DNA of 64,000 bases from Gammaproteobacteria bacterium. Lineage in GTDB: Bacteria; Pseudomonadota; Gammaproteobacteria; Steroidobacterales; Foliamicaceae. This document shows, piece by piece, positions 43,969 through 53,100 of the stretch (within the stretch, counting starts at the first letter, position 1; each line of letters begins with the position of its first letter). The stretch spans positions 28,057-92,056 of the forward strand of contig JAPPHC010000042.1 of the NCBI GenBank assembly GCA_028821145.1. The letters are read 5' to 3'. The notes under the pieces were generated by a model that did not search any database, had not been told where the DNA came from, and saw nothing but the letters and a program-made list of their open reading frames with translations. A program made the translations under genes and the position numbers.

Positions 43969-46959
43969 ATGCGGAAACGCAATTACTTCGCCGTCGCGGC
44001 GGCATTTCCAGTGTTCTTTGCCGGCAGCATCGCCGGATGGGCCCAGGACGCCGGGGAAGGCCAGGCCGAAGAACAGGAAATTGAAGAAATCGTCGTAACC
44101 GGCAGCCACATCAAGGGCGCCAACATCACGGGCGCATTGCCCGTATCCGTGATCAGTTCGGAGGAGATCGAGGCCATGGGCGTCGATTCGGGCGACGAAT
44201 TGCTGCAGTTCATACCCGAGCAGGGACAGAACTTCTTCAGCGAAGCCGAGAACATCAGCGGCGGCGTGAACTCCGCCCGCGGAGATATCGGAGCCTTCAA
44301 CCTGCGCAGCCTGGGCACGGGCAACACCCTGGTGCTGCTCAACGGGCGGCGGATGGTCAACGCCGCAAGCTACCAGACCGAGGAGGTCGGCGGCAGCTTC
44401 GTGCCCGTCAATACGGTCAACTCCAATACCCTGCCGGTGTACGGCGTCGACCGCGTCGAGATCCTCAAGGACGGCGCGTCGGCCCTGTACGGCGCCGACG
44501 CCGTGGCCGGCGTCGTCAATCACGTGCTCAGGACCGACCGGGAAGGCATACGGGTCTATGCCCGTTACGGCTGGTACGACGAATTGAGCCGCAAGACCAA
44601 CCGACTTTCTTTGGAATGGGGCGATTTCTTCAACCAGGGCCGCACGCACATCGGTATAACCGCGGATTACTACCTGCGCGACCGCGTCAGCGCCCACGAA
44701 GACGAGCGCTGGGCGGACGCCGATTTCCGCCGACGCATTCCGGCGGACTCCCCGTGGGCGGGCGACACCCGTTTCCGCAATACCAGCGCCAATTCTCTTT
44801 ATGGGCAGTTCGACGTGCGCGTGAGCGCCAGCAGCGTGGGTTTACGCAACACGCTGACCGACAGCGCCGGAGAATTCGAGACTTTTCCGGCCGGCCACGA
44901 GGACTGCGACTGGGACCTGGGCTACGGCACCTGCGGGGCCATCGACGGCAACGGCACCTACCGCTACAACTTTAACGCGACCCGCGATCTTTCCTCCGAC
45001 CTCAAGCGCGGCAACGTGTTCGTGTTCGTCAATCACGATTTCGGCAACGGCCTGGAGAGCTTCTCGGAACTGCACTACTACGCCTCCGACACCCACATGT
45101 TCCGCCATGCCTCGGCGCCGTTCAGCTCGGTCAAGCTGAGGGTGGGGCCGCAGAACTACTACAACCCCTTCGGCCCCTGCGGCTCGCCCAACCGCCTCCC
45201 TGAATCCGTGATTCCGCGCGTTCCCTGCGAGGGCCTGGAACTGGAGATCGACAACTACCGGTTCGCCCAGGTGCCGCGGATCGTCGAGAACGACGGCAGC
45301 GTCGTGCGCGTGCTCCAGGGCCTGCGGGGCCAGGCCGGCCGCTGGGACTGGGAAGGCGCGCTGCTCTGGTCGCGCGCGGAGCGGGAGGACCTGACCCGCA
45401 ACCGCGTTTCCAATCTGCTGATCGCGGAGGCCCTGTTCGATCCGACTCCCAACGCGTACAACCCGTTTAGCGGCGGCGTGGACAGCAACATCGAACGCGC
45501 GCTGGTAGATGTCTACAGAAACAACGAGATGACGCTGCTCCTTTCGGACTTCAAGGTCTCCACGAACGAGCTGTTCCGGCTTCCCTGGGGATCGGCGGGC
45601 GGTCTTGCCGGCGTGGAATTCCGCCGCGAGACCTTTGAAGACGATCGCGACCCGAGGCTGGACGGCACCATCGTGTTTACCGACTACCAGGGCGATACCT
45701 ATCCCTACGTCTCCGACGTGGTCAATTCCAGCCCCACGCCCGACGGTTCGGGCGACCGGAACGTAACTTCACTGTTTACCGAACTGCAATTGCCGCTGAT
45801 GAACAACATCGACGTGCAGCTTGCCGCGCGTTACGAGAATTTCTCCGATGTCGGAAGCACGGTGGTGGGCAAAGTTGCCGCAGGCTGGCAGATTTCGCCG
45901 ACGCTTCTCCTGCGCGCGTCCTGGTCGGAAGCATTCCGGGCCCCCAACCTGGTAACGATCAACGAGGAAATCGTTGCGCGGCAGAACACCCGCAACGACT
46001 ATGCCTGCATCTATGCGGCCGAGAATGGCGGCGATCCCGAACAGGACACACTGGATTGCCGCAACAGCACCCAGCGGATCGCGCAGGGAAGCTCGCTGCT
46101 GGAACCCGAGCGCTCCGATAACTATTCGATCGGCATCGCAGTCCAGCCCATGGACACGCTGACGCTCACGCTGGACATGTGGTCCATCAAGAAGGAAGAC
46201 ACGATCGGCCTGCTGGGCGAAGAGAACCACACCGTGCTCGACCTGCTGATGCGCCTGAGAAACGGACCCGGCAACTGCGGCGGCGAATTCAACCCGGCCG
46301 TGGTGCGCGAAACGGAAGTCGCCGATGACGAGGCGGCGATCTACCGGGCGGCGGGCATCTGTCCTGGCGGCCTGATCCGCTACATCGACGACAAGTACGT
46401 CAACCTGGATACGCGCACGCTCCGCGGCTGGGACGTAAGCCTCCGCTATGCGCTCGAAACGCGGGTGGGCGATTTCAACCTGACCTACCTGGCTTCTTTC
46501 CTGACCAAGTTCGACCAGGTGCCGGGCGGCCAGGCCGCCGAACTCGTTGCCGCCAAGGAAGAAGGCCTGATTCCGGCGAGCATTCCCGTAGCCGGCTTCG
46601 CGGACCTGCTGCAGAAGGACGGCAACCAGAAGGCCCGCCACACGCTGTTTCTCAGTTGGCGGCGGGACCCGTTGCGCGTCGCCCTTTCAGGCCGCAATAT
46701 CGGGAACTTCTACCAGAACTCGCTGACCCTGAATGACGGGCAGTTGTACTGGATTCCGTCCGTCACAACCTGGAACGCCACCATCGACTACAACTGGGAG
46801 CTGGCCGACAGGGACTGGCGGCTGCGGCTGGGCGTCAACAACGTGTTCGACAAGCGGGCGCCGCTGGCGGACCGATTCTTCGGTTACTTCGCCGACGCGC
46901 ACCGCGACTTCGGCCGCAACTATTACCTGCAGCTGCGCGTAACGCAGGACAACGACTAG
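43969..46959 (+). CDS. TonB-dependent outer membrane receptor 3 (large)
   Basis: 996 residues from the ATG at 43969, which has GAGGAG 8 nt upstream; a GTG at 43960 is less likely. The signal peptide ends near GWAQDA. The TonB box is IEEIVVTGSHIKG (near 40-52). The plug has LPVYGVDRVEILKDGASALYGADAVAGVV, the signature of the large proteobacterial receptors typical of peptide or carbohydrate uptake. The barrel ends in LQLRVTQDND without a terminal aromatic residue. The immediate neighbours, two acylases and an exported carboxypeptidase-lyase, suggest it imports a peptide-like or acylated amino compound. Its stop overlaps that of the ATPase gene by 4 nt. Confidence 0.93.
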   Translation: MRKRNYFAVAAAFPVFFAGSIAGWAQDAGEGQAEEQEIEEIVVTGSHIKGANITGALPVSVISSEEIEAMGVDSGDELLQFIPEQGQNFFSEAENISGGVNSARGDIGAFNLRSLGTGNTLVLLNGRRMVNAASYQTEEVGGSFVPVNTVNSNTLPVYGVDRVEILKDGASALYGADAVAGVVNHVLRTDREGIRVYARYGWYDELSRKTNRLSLEWGDFFNQGRTHIGITADYYLRDRVSAHEDERWADADFRRRIPADSPWAGDTRFRNTSANSLYGQFDVRVSASSVGLRNTLTDSAGEFETFPAGHEDCDWDLGYGTCGAIDGNGTYRYNFNATRDLSSDLKRGNVFVFVNHDFGNGLESFSELHYYASDTHMFRHASAPFSSVKLRVGPQNYYNPFGPCGSPNRLPESVIPRVPCEGLELEIDNYRFAQVPRIVENDGSVVRVLQGLRGQAGRWDWEGALLWSRAEREDLTRNRVSNLLIAEALFDPTPNAYNPFSGGVDSNIERALVDVYRNNEMTLLLSDFKVSTNELFRLPWGSAGGLAGVEFRRETFEDDRDPRLDGTIVFTDYQGDTYPYVSDVVNSSPTPDGSGDRNVTSLFTELQLPLMNNIDVQLAARYENFSDVGSTVVGKVAAGWQISPTLLLRASWSEAFRAPNLVTINEEIVARQNTRNDYACIYAAENGGDPEQDTLDCRNSTQRIAQGSSLLEPERSDNYSIGIAVQPMDTLTLTLDMWSIKKEDTIGLLGEENHTVLDLLMRLRNGPGNCGGEFNPAVVRETEVADDEAAIYRAAGICPGGLIRYIDDKYVNLDTRTLRGWDVSLRYALETRVGDFNLTYLASFLTKFDQVPGGQAAELVAAKEEGLIPASIPVAGFADLLQKDGNQKARHTLFLSWRRDPLRVALSGRNIGNFYQNSLTLNDGQLYWIPSVTTWNATIDYNWELADRDWRLRLGVNNVFDKRAPLADRFFGYFADAHRDFGRNYYLQLRVTQDND

Positions 46960-47804
46960 GCGCCGGCGGCGCGGATAGCGCCCGCCACAAGGTCCACGAA
47001 GTCCGCTTCAGTGCGGACGTGCTGCACGTCCCGTGCGGGCACCGTGTAGCCGTGCTCACTGGCGATGGCGGCATACAGAGGCCGCCGGTGGGCGATCAGG
47101 CGCGGGAAGGCCCACAGCGTGAAATCGTCGGGCGAGGCCTTTTCGATCTCGTCGAGATTCCGTTCCTTCAGGAAATCAGGCAACGAACGCTCGAGAAACC
47201 CGGGCGAGTAATACATGGGCTTGGGCGCCTTGCGGGCCCGTTCCACCAGCTTTTCCTCATCCTCGGTCGATGCCTTGAGGTACAGAATCACGGTGTTGTC
47301 TACAAGAGTCTCAAGCGCTCCCGCGTCGTCCAGTTCGCAAATGCTGCCACCGGCGTCATTCACGAAGTGCATGTAGCCGTAGATACGCTCGGCCTTCTCG
47401 ATGAACGACGCCACGTCGCGCATCGCCCGGGCTTCCGCGTCACGGTGCAGCTCCTGGCGCCGCCGGAACTCCTTCAGCGGCAGCCCGCCGAGATCGGGAT
47501 TGCCCAGCTTGCCCAGGAAGGTGGAGATTGGCCTGAGGTTGTGTACGGTGATGTTGCTTTCGATGTATATGGAATCGCTGCGTAGCAGGTCGCGAAGAAA
47601 GGGCACTTCCATCGCGCGCAGCTTGATGTTGTCGAGTATCGGCTCGCGCAGATACTGGGTGCCGATGCGGTAGTCGCCGGAATAGATGAACCAGCGGGTC
47701 GCGGGCAGGCGGTTGGCGAGCACCGTCTTGCCCACGCCCGACATGCCCATCAGCGTGACGGACTTGCGCGGCGCGTTTCTGAACTCTTCGGCCGACATTC
47801 GCAT
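46956..47804 (-). CDS. P-loop ATPase/kinase-like protein
   Basis: 282 residues. A Walker A motif GMSGVGKT (20-27) sits near the N-terminus, then a short hydrophobic strand WFIYSGDYRIGT. The rest is largely charged alpha/beta, with NTVILYLKAS probably forming the Walker B strand. It resembles small nucleotide kinases or zeta-toxin-like ATPases in general plan, but I do not recognise a named family. It is transcribed away from the peroxiredoxin gene. Confidence 0.65.
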   Translation of the reverse strand: MRMSAEEFRNAPRKSVTLMGMSGVGKTVLANRLPATRWFIYSGDYRIGTQYLREPILDNIKLRAMEVPFLRDLLRSDSIYIESNITVHNLRPISTFLGKLGNPDLGGLPLKEFRRRQELHRDAEARAMRDVASFIEKAERIYGYMHFVNDAGGSICELDDAGALETLVDNTVILYLKASTEDEEKLVERARKAPKPMYYSPGFLERSLPDFLKERNLDEIEKASPDDFTLWAFPRLIAHRRPLYAAIASEHGYTVPARDVQHVRTEADFVDLVAGAIRAAGA

Positions 47805-47811
47805 GGCGCGA

Positions 47812-47838
47812 TTGTATGCGCTGCCGCTCGATTAGAAT
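47812..47838 (+). promoter_or_regulatory. Candidate promoter of the peroxiredoxin gene
   Basis: TTGTAT (47812-47817) and TAGAAT (47833-47838) with a 15-nt spacer, 32 nt before the start codon. The spacer is short, so the -35 assignment is weak; the TAGAAT -10 matches those upstream of TonB receptor 3 and etfB. Confidence 0.4.
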
Positions 47839-47870
47839 GTTGCTTCTTTTTTGCTTCCGGGAGGACCAGC

Positions 47871-48353
47871 ATGAGTATCGAGAAAGGTCAGTCAATGCCC
47901 GAGGGCGGGTTTGGCGTCATGACCGACGGCAGCCCCGGCCGGATCACCACCGACGAATTATTCAAGGGCAGGAAAGTGGTTCTGTTTTCAGTGCCGGGCG
48001 CGTTTACGCCCACCTGCTCGAACGAGCACCTGCCGGGATATGTCAACAATGCCGGCGCCTTGCAGGCCAAGGGCGTGGACCAGATCGCCTGCATGGCCGT
48101 CAACGACGTATTCGTGATGGACGCCTGGGGCCGTTCCGCCGGCGCCGGCGATTCGGTACTGATGCTGGCCGACGGCAACGGAGACTACACCCGGGCGCTT
48201 GGCCTGGAGCTGGATGCTTCCGGATTCGGCATGGGAATGCGCGGCCAGCGTTTCTCCATCGTGGTCGACGACGGGGTCGTCACGGAACTCAACCTGGAAA
48301 ACGGCGGGGGGCTGAGCTGCTCTTCGGCCGAGACCGCGCTCGAACAGCTTTGA
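47871..48353 (+). CDS. Peroxiredoxin (Prx5/AhpC-TSA family)
   Basis: 160 residues, ATG with GGGAGGA upstream. The peroxidatic site is PGAFTPTCSNEHLP with Cys49, and NDVFVMDAWG is the matching Prx5 segment. A later cysteine in GGLSCSS may act as resolving residue. It reduces hydrogen or alkyl peroxides, with electrons from thioredoxin or glutathione, in the cytoplasm. Its stop overlaps a TTG start of the following reductase, so the two may be co-translated. Confidence 0.92.
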   Translation: MSIEKGQSMPEGGFGVMTDGSPGRITTDELFKGRKVVLFSVPGAFTPTCSNEHLPGYVNNAGALQAKGVDQIACMAVNDVFVMDAWGRSAGAGDSVLMLADGNGDYTRALGLELDASGFGMGMRGQRFSIVVDDGVVTELNLENGGGLSCSSAETALEQL

Positions 48354-49369
48354 GTCAGGACATCCCGGATACCCAGCGGCAGGTACTGCTGAGCCGCTAC
48401 CCCGAGGGCGTACCGGAGACGTCCGACTTCAGGCTTGCCGAAGGGCCGGTGCCGCGGCCCGGTGAAGGGGAATTCCTTTCCCGCACGCTTTACCTCTCGC
48501 TGGATCCCTATCTGCGCGGCGTGATTTCCGGCCGCCACCTGTACGCCGAGAGGGTGCAAACCGGCGACGTCATGCCCGGGCGAACGGTCGCGCAGGTGGT
48601 CGAATCCCGCCACCCGGACTTCGCTCCGGGCGACATCGCGGTCTGCTCCAACGGCTGGCAGGAATACGGGCTCAGCACCGGCGCCATCGACCTGCGCAAA
48701 CTGGACCCGGACGCCGCTCCCGTCAGCACGGGTATAGGAATACTGGGCATGCCGGGACTGACCGCCTGGGCCGGGCTCCTGCACCTGGGAGAGCCCATGC
48801 CGGGCGAGACCGTGCTGGTGTCGGCGGCATGCGGACCCGTGGGCTGCATGGTGGGCCAATTGGCGCGCATTGCCGGCTGCCGGGCGATCGGGATCGCCGG
48901 CGGCCCCGAGAAGTGCGCCATCGTGAAGGACGAGTTCGGCTTTGCCGAATGCGTCGACTACAAGACCGGCGAACTGGGCGATAAACTGAAGGCCGCCTGC
49001 CCGGACGGCATTGACGTGTATTTCGACAACGTCGGCGGCGAAGTGCTGACCGCGGCAATGGCCAATCTGGCCCAGGGCGCCCGGGTCGTCCTGTGCGGAA
49101 TGATGAGCGGCTACAACAACACGGGGCCACCGCCCCCGGGCCCCAGCCTGATCCCACTGGTCATGGCCCGCGCGACCGTCCGGGGACTGGTCGTCTATGA
49201 CCATGAGGACAAGCAGCAGGACTTTCTCCGCGCTTGCACCCGCTGGCTACAGGAAGGGCGAATTCGTTATCGCGAGGACATCGCCGACGGTATCGAGAAG
49301 GCGCCGGAAGCGTTCTGCCGGCTGATGCGCGGCAAGAACGTCGGCAAGGCGCTGGTGCAGTTCGCTTAG
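48350..49369 (+). CDS. NADPH-dependent medium-chain reductase (CurA/YncB-like)
   Basis: 339 residues if the TTG at 48350, overlapping the peroxiredoxin stop, is the start; no in-frame ATG fits the known N-terminus. SLDPYLRGVISG is the characteristic early motif, and the NADPH-binding AACGPVGCMVGQLARIAG and the VDVYFDNVGGE-like block (YFDNVGG) follow. The family reduces alpha,beta-unsaturated ketones without zinc, as in CurA and prostaglandin reductase. It probably helps detoxify reactive enones alongside the peroxiredoxin. Confidence 0.87.
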   Translation: MSQDIPDTQRQVLLSRYPEGVPETSDFRLAEGPVPRPGEGEFLSRTLYLSLDPYLRGVISGRHLYAERVQTGDVMPGRTVAQVVESRHPDFAPGDIAVCSNGWQEYGLSTGAIDLRKLDPDAAPVSTGIGILGMPGLTAWAGLLHLGEPMPGETVLVSAACGPVGCMVGQLARIAGCRAIGIAGGPEKCAIVKDEFGFAECVDYKTGELGDKLKAACPDGIDVYFDNVGGEVLTAAMANLAQGARVVLCGMMSGYNNTGPPPPGPSLIPLVMARATVRGLVVYDHEDKQQDFLRACTRWLQEGRIRYREDIADGIEKAPEAFCRLMRGKNVGKALVQFA

Positions 49370-49382
49370 GCCGGCGCCTGCC

Positions 49383-49949
49383 GTGAGCCGCAAGCCGGAC
49401 CTTAAGGAGGAACTGCTCAGGTTCTGGTTCGAGGAGTCCGGCCCCGAACTGTGGTTCGCGAAAAGCGACGAATTCGATCGCACCATACGCGAGCGTTTTC
49501 TCGCGGACTACGAGGCCGCCGCGCGCGGCGACTACGATGACTGGCAGAACAGCGGCGCCGGCGGCGTGGCTCTTTGCCTGCTGATGGATCAGTTCCCTCG
49601 CAACCTGTTTCGCGACGACGCGCGCGCGTTTGCAACCGACGCCAGGGCGCTGTCAGTAGCACGGCACGCGGTCGACGCGGGGCTCGACATGGAAGAGGGC
49701 ATGAGCAGGGACATGCGGAAGTTCCTCTACCTTCCATTCGAGCACAGCGAGGACCTCGACGACCAGCGGCTTTGCATGAAGCTCATGGCCGAACGCCTGG
49801 ATCCCGTCGGAGAGGATCTGGACTGGGCCCGCAAGCACTTCGTCATCATCGAACGCTTCGGCCGTTTCCCCCACCGCAACGAAGCGCTGGGTCGCGAATC
49901 CACCCCCGAAGAACTGGAGTTCCTTAAAAAACCCGACTCCAGCTTCTAG
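49383..49949 (+). CDS. DUF924 family protein
   Basis: 188 residues, GTG start. LRFWFEESGPELWFAKSDEFD, cut here at its family core FWFEE and W-F, marks the DUF924 family, together with LLMDQFPRNLFR and FLYLPFEHSED. These are all-helical, TPR-like cytoplasmic proteins of unknown function, found widely in Proteobacteria. It follows the reductase after 13 nt and overlaps the convergent AhpD-like gene by 4 nt. Confidence 0.88.
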   Translation: MSRKPDLKEELLRFWFEESGPELWFAKSDEFDRTIRERFLADYEAAARGDYDDWQNSGAGGVALCLLMDQFPRNLFRDDARAFATDARALSVARHAVDAGLDMEEGMSRDMRKFLYLPFEHSEDLDDQRLCMKLMAERLDPVGEDLDWARKHFVIIERFGRFPHRNEALGRESTPEELEFLKKPDSSF

Positions 49950-50503
49950 CCCGCGGGGAATGGGCAGGATTCTTCTTTTTCCACCAGGTCGAAGGTGAAC
50001 AGCATCTTGGCCATGCCGGTCAGCACCGCCATGACCATGCCCAGCTCCATGATTTCCGCCGGGCTGAAATGCCGCCTCAGGCGCTCATGCAGGGCCTCGT
50101 CGAGTGAGCCGCCGGGATTCGTGAGCACCATCTGGTCTGCCAGTGCGAGAGCGGCCCGCTCGCGCTCGGAGAACGGGCCGCTTTCGTATTCATCAAGCCG
50201 GTCAATCTGCTCCTGCTTAACCCCCGCCGCCAGCGCGTCCGGACGATTGCCCTGGTTGCAGAAACGGCAGCCGTGGGTGGTCGAAAGGCGCAGGCGGGCC
50301 AGTTCCTTGATGACCCGCTCCACGCGGCCGCCATTGAACAGCCGCTCGTAGAACTCGCCGTACCAGTCGTACAACTCCGGCGCGTGCGCCATGATCTCGA
50401 ACCAGGTGGCGTCGCCACGAAGCGCCATCGAGCGCTCCCATCCCTGCCGGATATGCTCCGGCATGTCCTCCGGAGCGATGCGCGGAAGCTGCGGCTGCGG
50501 CAT
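49946..50503 (-). CDS. Carboxymuconolactone decarboxylase/AhpD-like protein
   Basis: 185 residues, all-helical. The AhpD core is THGCRFCNQGN with the CxxC pair C79 and C82; the third conserved residue, normally His in CxxCxxxH, is Asn86. LARLRLSTTHG before it fits the family. It may be a thiol-dependent peroxidase-like or a decarboxylase-like protein; the missing His weakens a strict AhpD mechanism. It is transcribed after the membrane protein at 50507, with a 3-nt gap. Confidence 0.82.
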   Translation of the reverse strand: MPQPQLPRIAPEDMPEHIRQGWERSMALRGDATWFEIMAHAPELYDWYGEFYERLFNGGRVERVIKELARLRLSTTHGCRFCNQGNRPDALAAGVKQEQIDRLDEYESGPFSERERAALALADQMVLTNPGGSLDEALHERLRRHFSPAEIMELGMVMAVLTGMAKMLFTFDLVEKEESCPFPAG

Positions 50504-50506
50504 TCG

Positions 50507-51265
50507 CTACCCGAGCAGTGGAGCCACGAATGCGTGGGCGCTGTGGATCAGGTTACCCATGGTCGCCGCCGCTTCCGGCGCACCGGGTTTGAAGATGCCG
50601 AGGAAGGCTTCGATGATCAGACCGGCCCAGATCGCAAACACCCAGGGGCGCACGCGATAGATGCTGCGGCGCATGGCGTCGTCCTGCTCCTGGGTAATCG
50701 AACCCTGGCTCAGCGCGCGCACGCCGGCGATAAACCCGGGGAGGAAGATGCGGATCATTACGCCGCACAGAACCATGAACGCGAAGACGATCAGCTTGGG
50801 CGCAAGCCAGGGCGCCTCATCCAGCCGTCCGGTGGAGACGGACCACCACACGGAAACCACGATCGCGGCAATCAGGAACCAGCGGAACCAAAGGTCCAGC
50901 TTGGTGAGCAACGGCATGAAGCTGGCGTTGTGCCTGAAGTGCATGATCAGCAGCACGGTGAACCACACCGGGCCCAGCAATACGATCATCGCGTACTGCC
51001 AGGGGGGATGGGATACCCCTACGTATTCCGAGAGAATGCCCCCCACGGTAAGCATCATGCTCAGGCACAGACGCGGCAGGAGGTCGATCCACATCATGAT
51101 GCGCGACGCCATGAACCGTTGGTCCGGAGTGTTCGAGCGGTTGAGGATCATTCGGGTGGAATAAAACACGCCGATGTCGCCCCCCAGCCAGTACGCAAAC
51201 AGCACCAGGTGAAGAATCAGCCAGATGGTGTGGCCGAGATCGCCTTCAGCTCCAGTCATAAACAT
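50507..51265 (-). CDS. Multi-pass membrane protein, family shared with 33556-34221
   Basis: 252 residues, ATG at 51265 or 51259, with GGAGGGGA upstream. About six helices. The first has HLVLFAYWLGGDIGVFYSTR, then a loop DQRFMASRIMMWIDLLPR with charged residues, and a later helix ends EAFLGIFKPGAPE. The YWLG and FKPGA blocks and the overall spacing match the shorter protein at 33556. I do not recognise a named family. Its partner downstream is the AhpD-like gene. It diverges from etfB. Confidence 0.7.
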   Translation of the reverse strand: MFMTGAEGDLGHTIWLILHLVLFAYWLGGDIGVFYSTRMILNRSNTPDQRFMASRIMMWIDLLPRLCLSMMLTVGGILSEYVGVSHPPWQYAMIVLLGPVWFTVLLIMHFRHNASFMPLLTKLDLWFRWFLIAAIVVSVWWSVSTGRLDEAPWLAPKLIVFAFMVLCGVMIRIFLPGFIAGVRALSQGSITQEQDDAMRRSIYRVRPWVFAIWAGLIIEAFLGIFKPGAPEAAATMGNLIHSAHAFVAPLLG

Positions 51266-51321
51266 TCCCCTCCGTTAATCCGGCGCATAGTGTAGCGTCC
51301 AATTGGGCCAATGCCTACCTG

Positions 51322-51349
51322 TTTACCTGCGCCAAGAGCGGGGTAGAAT
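51322..51349 (+). promoter_or_regulatory. Sigma70-type promoter of etfB
   Basis: TTTACC (51322-51327) and TAGAAT (51344-51349) with a 16-nt spacer, 38 nt before the etfB start. The 12-nt stretch TAGAATTCGCCG is identical to that at the TonB receptor 3 promoter. Confidence 0.5.
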
Positions 51350-51387
51350 TCGCCGTTCCGTAACGGCTGCAGGGTTTCCGCGGAAGA

Positions 51388-52140
51388 ATGCGCAAGATAC
51401 TGGTTACGCTCAAGCGCGTCGTGGACTACAACGTCCGCGTGCGGGTGAAGCCCGACGGCAGTGGCGTGGCGGTCGAGGGCCTGAAGATGAGCGTCAACCC
51501 GTTCGACGAGATCGCGCTTGAGGAGGCCCTGCGCATGCGCGAGCGCGGGGAGGCCGGCGAAATCCTGGCCGTGACGATCGGCGGCGACGAGTGCCAGCAA
51601 CAACTGCGCACCGGACTGGCCATGGGCGCGGACCGGGCCCTGCTGGTCAAATGCGAAGGCGAGGTCGAGCCACTGGCGGCGGCCGGCATACTGCTGGAAG
51701 TGATCCGGCGCGAGGAGCCGGACATCGTCATCATGGGCAAACAGGCCATTGATGATGACTGCAACCAGACCGGCCAGATGCTGGCCACGCTGTGGGGGCG
51801 GCCGCAGGCCACGTTCGCATCCGAGGTAAAGCTGAACGGCGACACGGCCCGGGTTACCCGTGAAGTGGACGCCGGACTGGAAACCCTGGAAGTCCGGTTG
51901 CCGGCGGTTATCACCACCGACCTGCGACTGAACGAGCCCCGCTACATCAAGCTGCCGGACATCATGAAGGCCCGGCGCAAGCCGCTTGAAACGCTGGAGG
52001 CCGACGACATGGGACTTACCGCGCCGCCGGCGCTGAAGGCACTTGCGTACGAGCCGCCGGAGCAGCGACAAAAGGGCGTTGTGGTTGAAGACGTGCCGGC
52101 GCTGATGGGCATGCTGCGCGAACGCGGATTTTTGAATTGA
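51388..52140 (+). CDS. etfB: Electron transfer flavoprotein, beta subunit
   Basis: 250 residues. The N-terminus MRKILVTLKRVVDYNVRVRV and the adenosine-binding region GGDECQQQLRTGLAMGADRA are typical. The diagnostic ETF beta signature VDAGLETLEVRLPAVITTD and RYIKLPDIMKARRKP lie near the C-terminus. It forms a heterodimer with EtfA, carries AMP, and passes electrons from acyl-CoA and related dehydrogenases to ETF-ubiquinone oxidoreductase. etfA follows after 9 nt. Confidence 0.97.
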   Translation: MRKILVTLKRVVDYNVRVRVKPDGSGVAVEGLKMSVNPFDEIALEEALRMRERGEAGEILAVTIGGDECQQQLRTGLAMGADRALLVKCEGEVEPLAAAGILLEVIRREEPDIVIMGKQAIDDDCNQTGQMLATLWGRPQATFASEVKLNGDTARVTREVDAGLETLEVRLPAVITTDLRLNEPRYIKLPDIMKARRKPLETLEADDMGLTAPPALKALAYEPPEQRQKGVVVEDVPALMGMLRERGFLN

Positions 52141-52149
52141 GGTAGCGGT

Positions 52150-53100
52150 GTGAGCGCAGTACTCATAGTCGCCGAGCATGATGGGCAGACTCTGCACACC
52201 GGTGTCGCGAGAGTTGCAAGCTGCGGCCTGGCGATCGGCGCGGACCGCCTGGACGTGGCGGTGCTCGGCCGGGATTGCGGCGATGTGGCGCAGCAGGCCG
52301 CGCAAATTGAAGGTGTTTCCCGTGTCCTGTGCCTGGACCGGGGCGAAAACGCAAACCCGCTGGCCGCGGTCCAGGCGCCGCAGATTGCGGCGCTGGCCGG
52401 GATAGGCTACAGCCATGTGCTCGGGCCCTCCACGACCTTCGGCAAGGACCTGATGCCGCGCGTGGCGGCGCTGCTGGGCGTGCCGCAGGTCAGCGACATC
52501 ATGAGCGTGGAGGGCGAGCGCCGGTTCAAGCGCCCGATCTATGCGGGCAACGCCGTTCTTACCGTGGAGGCGCCCGCCGAACACATCGTGGTCGGGACCG
52601 CGCGCCTGGCTTCCTGGCCGGCCGCCGCGGAAGGCGGCGAGGCCGCCATCGAGGAGGCGCAAACGGACGCGGAACTGCCGGACCATACGAGCTGGCTGGA
52701 ACTGAAGTCGGCCGAATCCGAACGCCCCGACCTGCAAAGCGCCAGCGTGGTCGTTTCCGGCGGACGGGCGCTGGGCAGCTCCGAGAATTTCTCGCTGCTC
52801 TACGATCTTGCGGACCGCCTGGGGGCCGCGGTCGGCGCCTCGCGCGCGGCGGTGGACGCGGGCTACGTCTCCAACGACATGCAGGTGGGGCAGACGGGCA
52901 AGATCATCGCTCCGGATCTGTATTTCGCGATCGGCATTTCCGGCGCCATACAGCACCTGACCGGGATCAAGGACGCGGGCGTGATCGTGGCGATCAACAA
53001 GGACCCGGAGGCCCCGATCTTCGAGATCGCCGACATCGGCCTGGTGGGCGACCTGTTTGCGATCGTTCCGGAGATCCAGGCCGCAGTGGAGGGCTCCTGA
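52150..53100 (+). CDS. etfA: Electron transfer flavoprotein, alpha subunit
   Basis: 316 residues, GTG start. The C-terminal FAD domain is clear: [40 protein letters not shown], then [18 protein letters not shown] and [20 protein letters not shown]. The N-terminal domain pairs with EtfB. The order etfB-etfA with short spacing is the usual operon. The sulfurtransferase starts immediately after its stop. Confidence 0.97.
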   Translation: MSAVLIVAEHDGQTLHTGVARVASCGLAIGADRLDVAVLGRDCGDVAQQAAQIEGVSRVLCLDRGENANPLAAVQAPQIAALAGIGYSHVLGPSTTFGKDLMPRVAALLGVPQVSDIMSVEGERRFKRPIYAGNAVLTVEAPAEHIVVGTARLASWPAAAEGGEAAIEEAQTDAELPDHTSWLELKSAESERPDLQSASVVVSGGRALGSSENFSLLYDLADRLGAAVGASRAAVDAGYVSNDMQVGQTGKIIAPDLYFAIGISGAIQHLTGIKDAGVIVAINKDPEAPIFEIADIGLVGDLFAIVPEIQAAVEGS

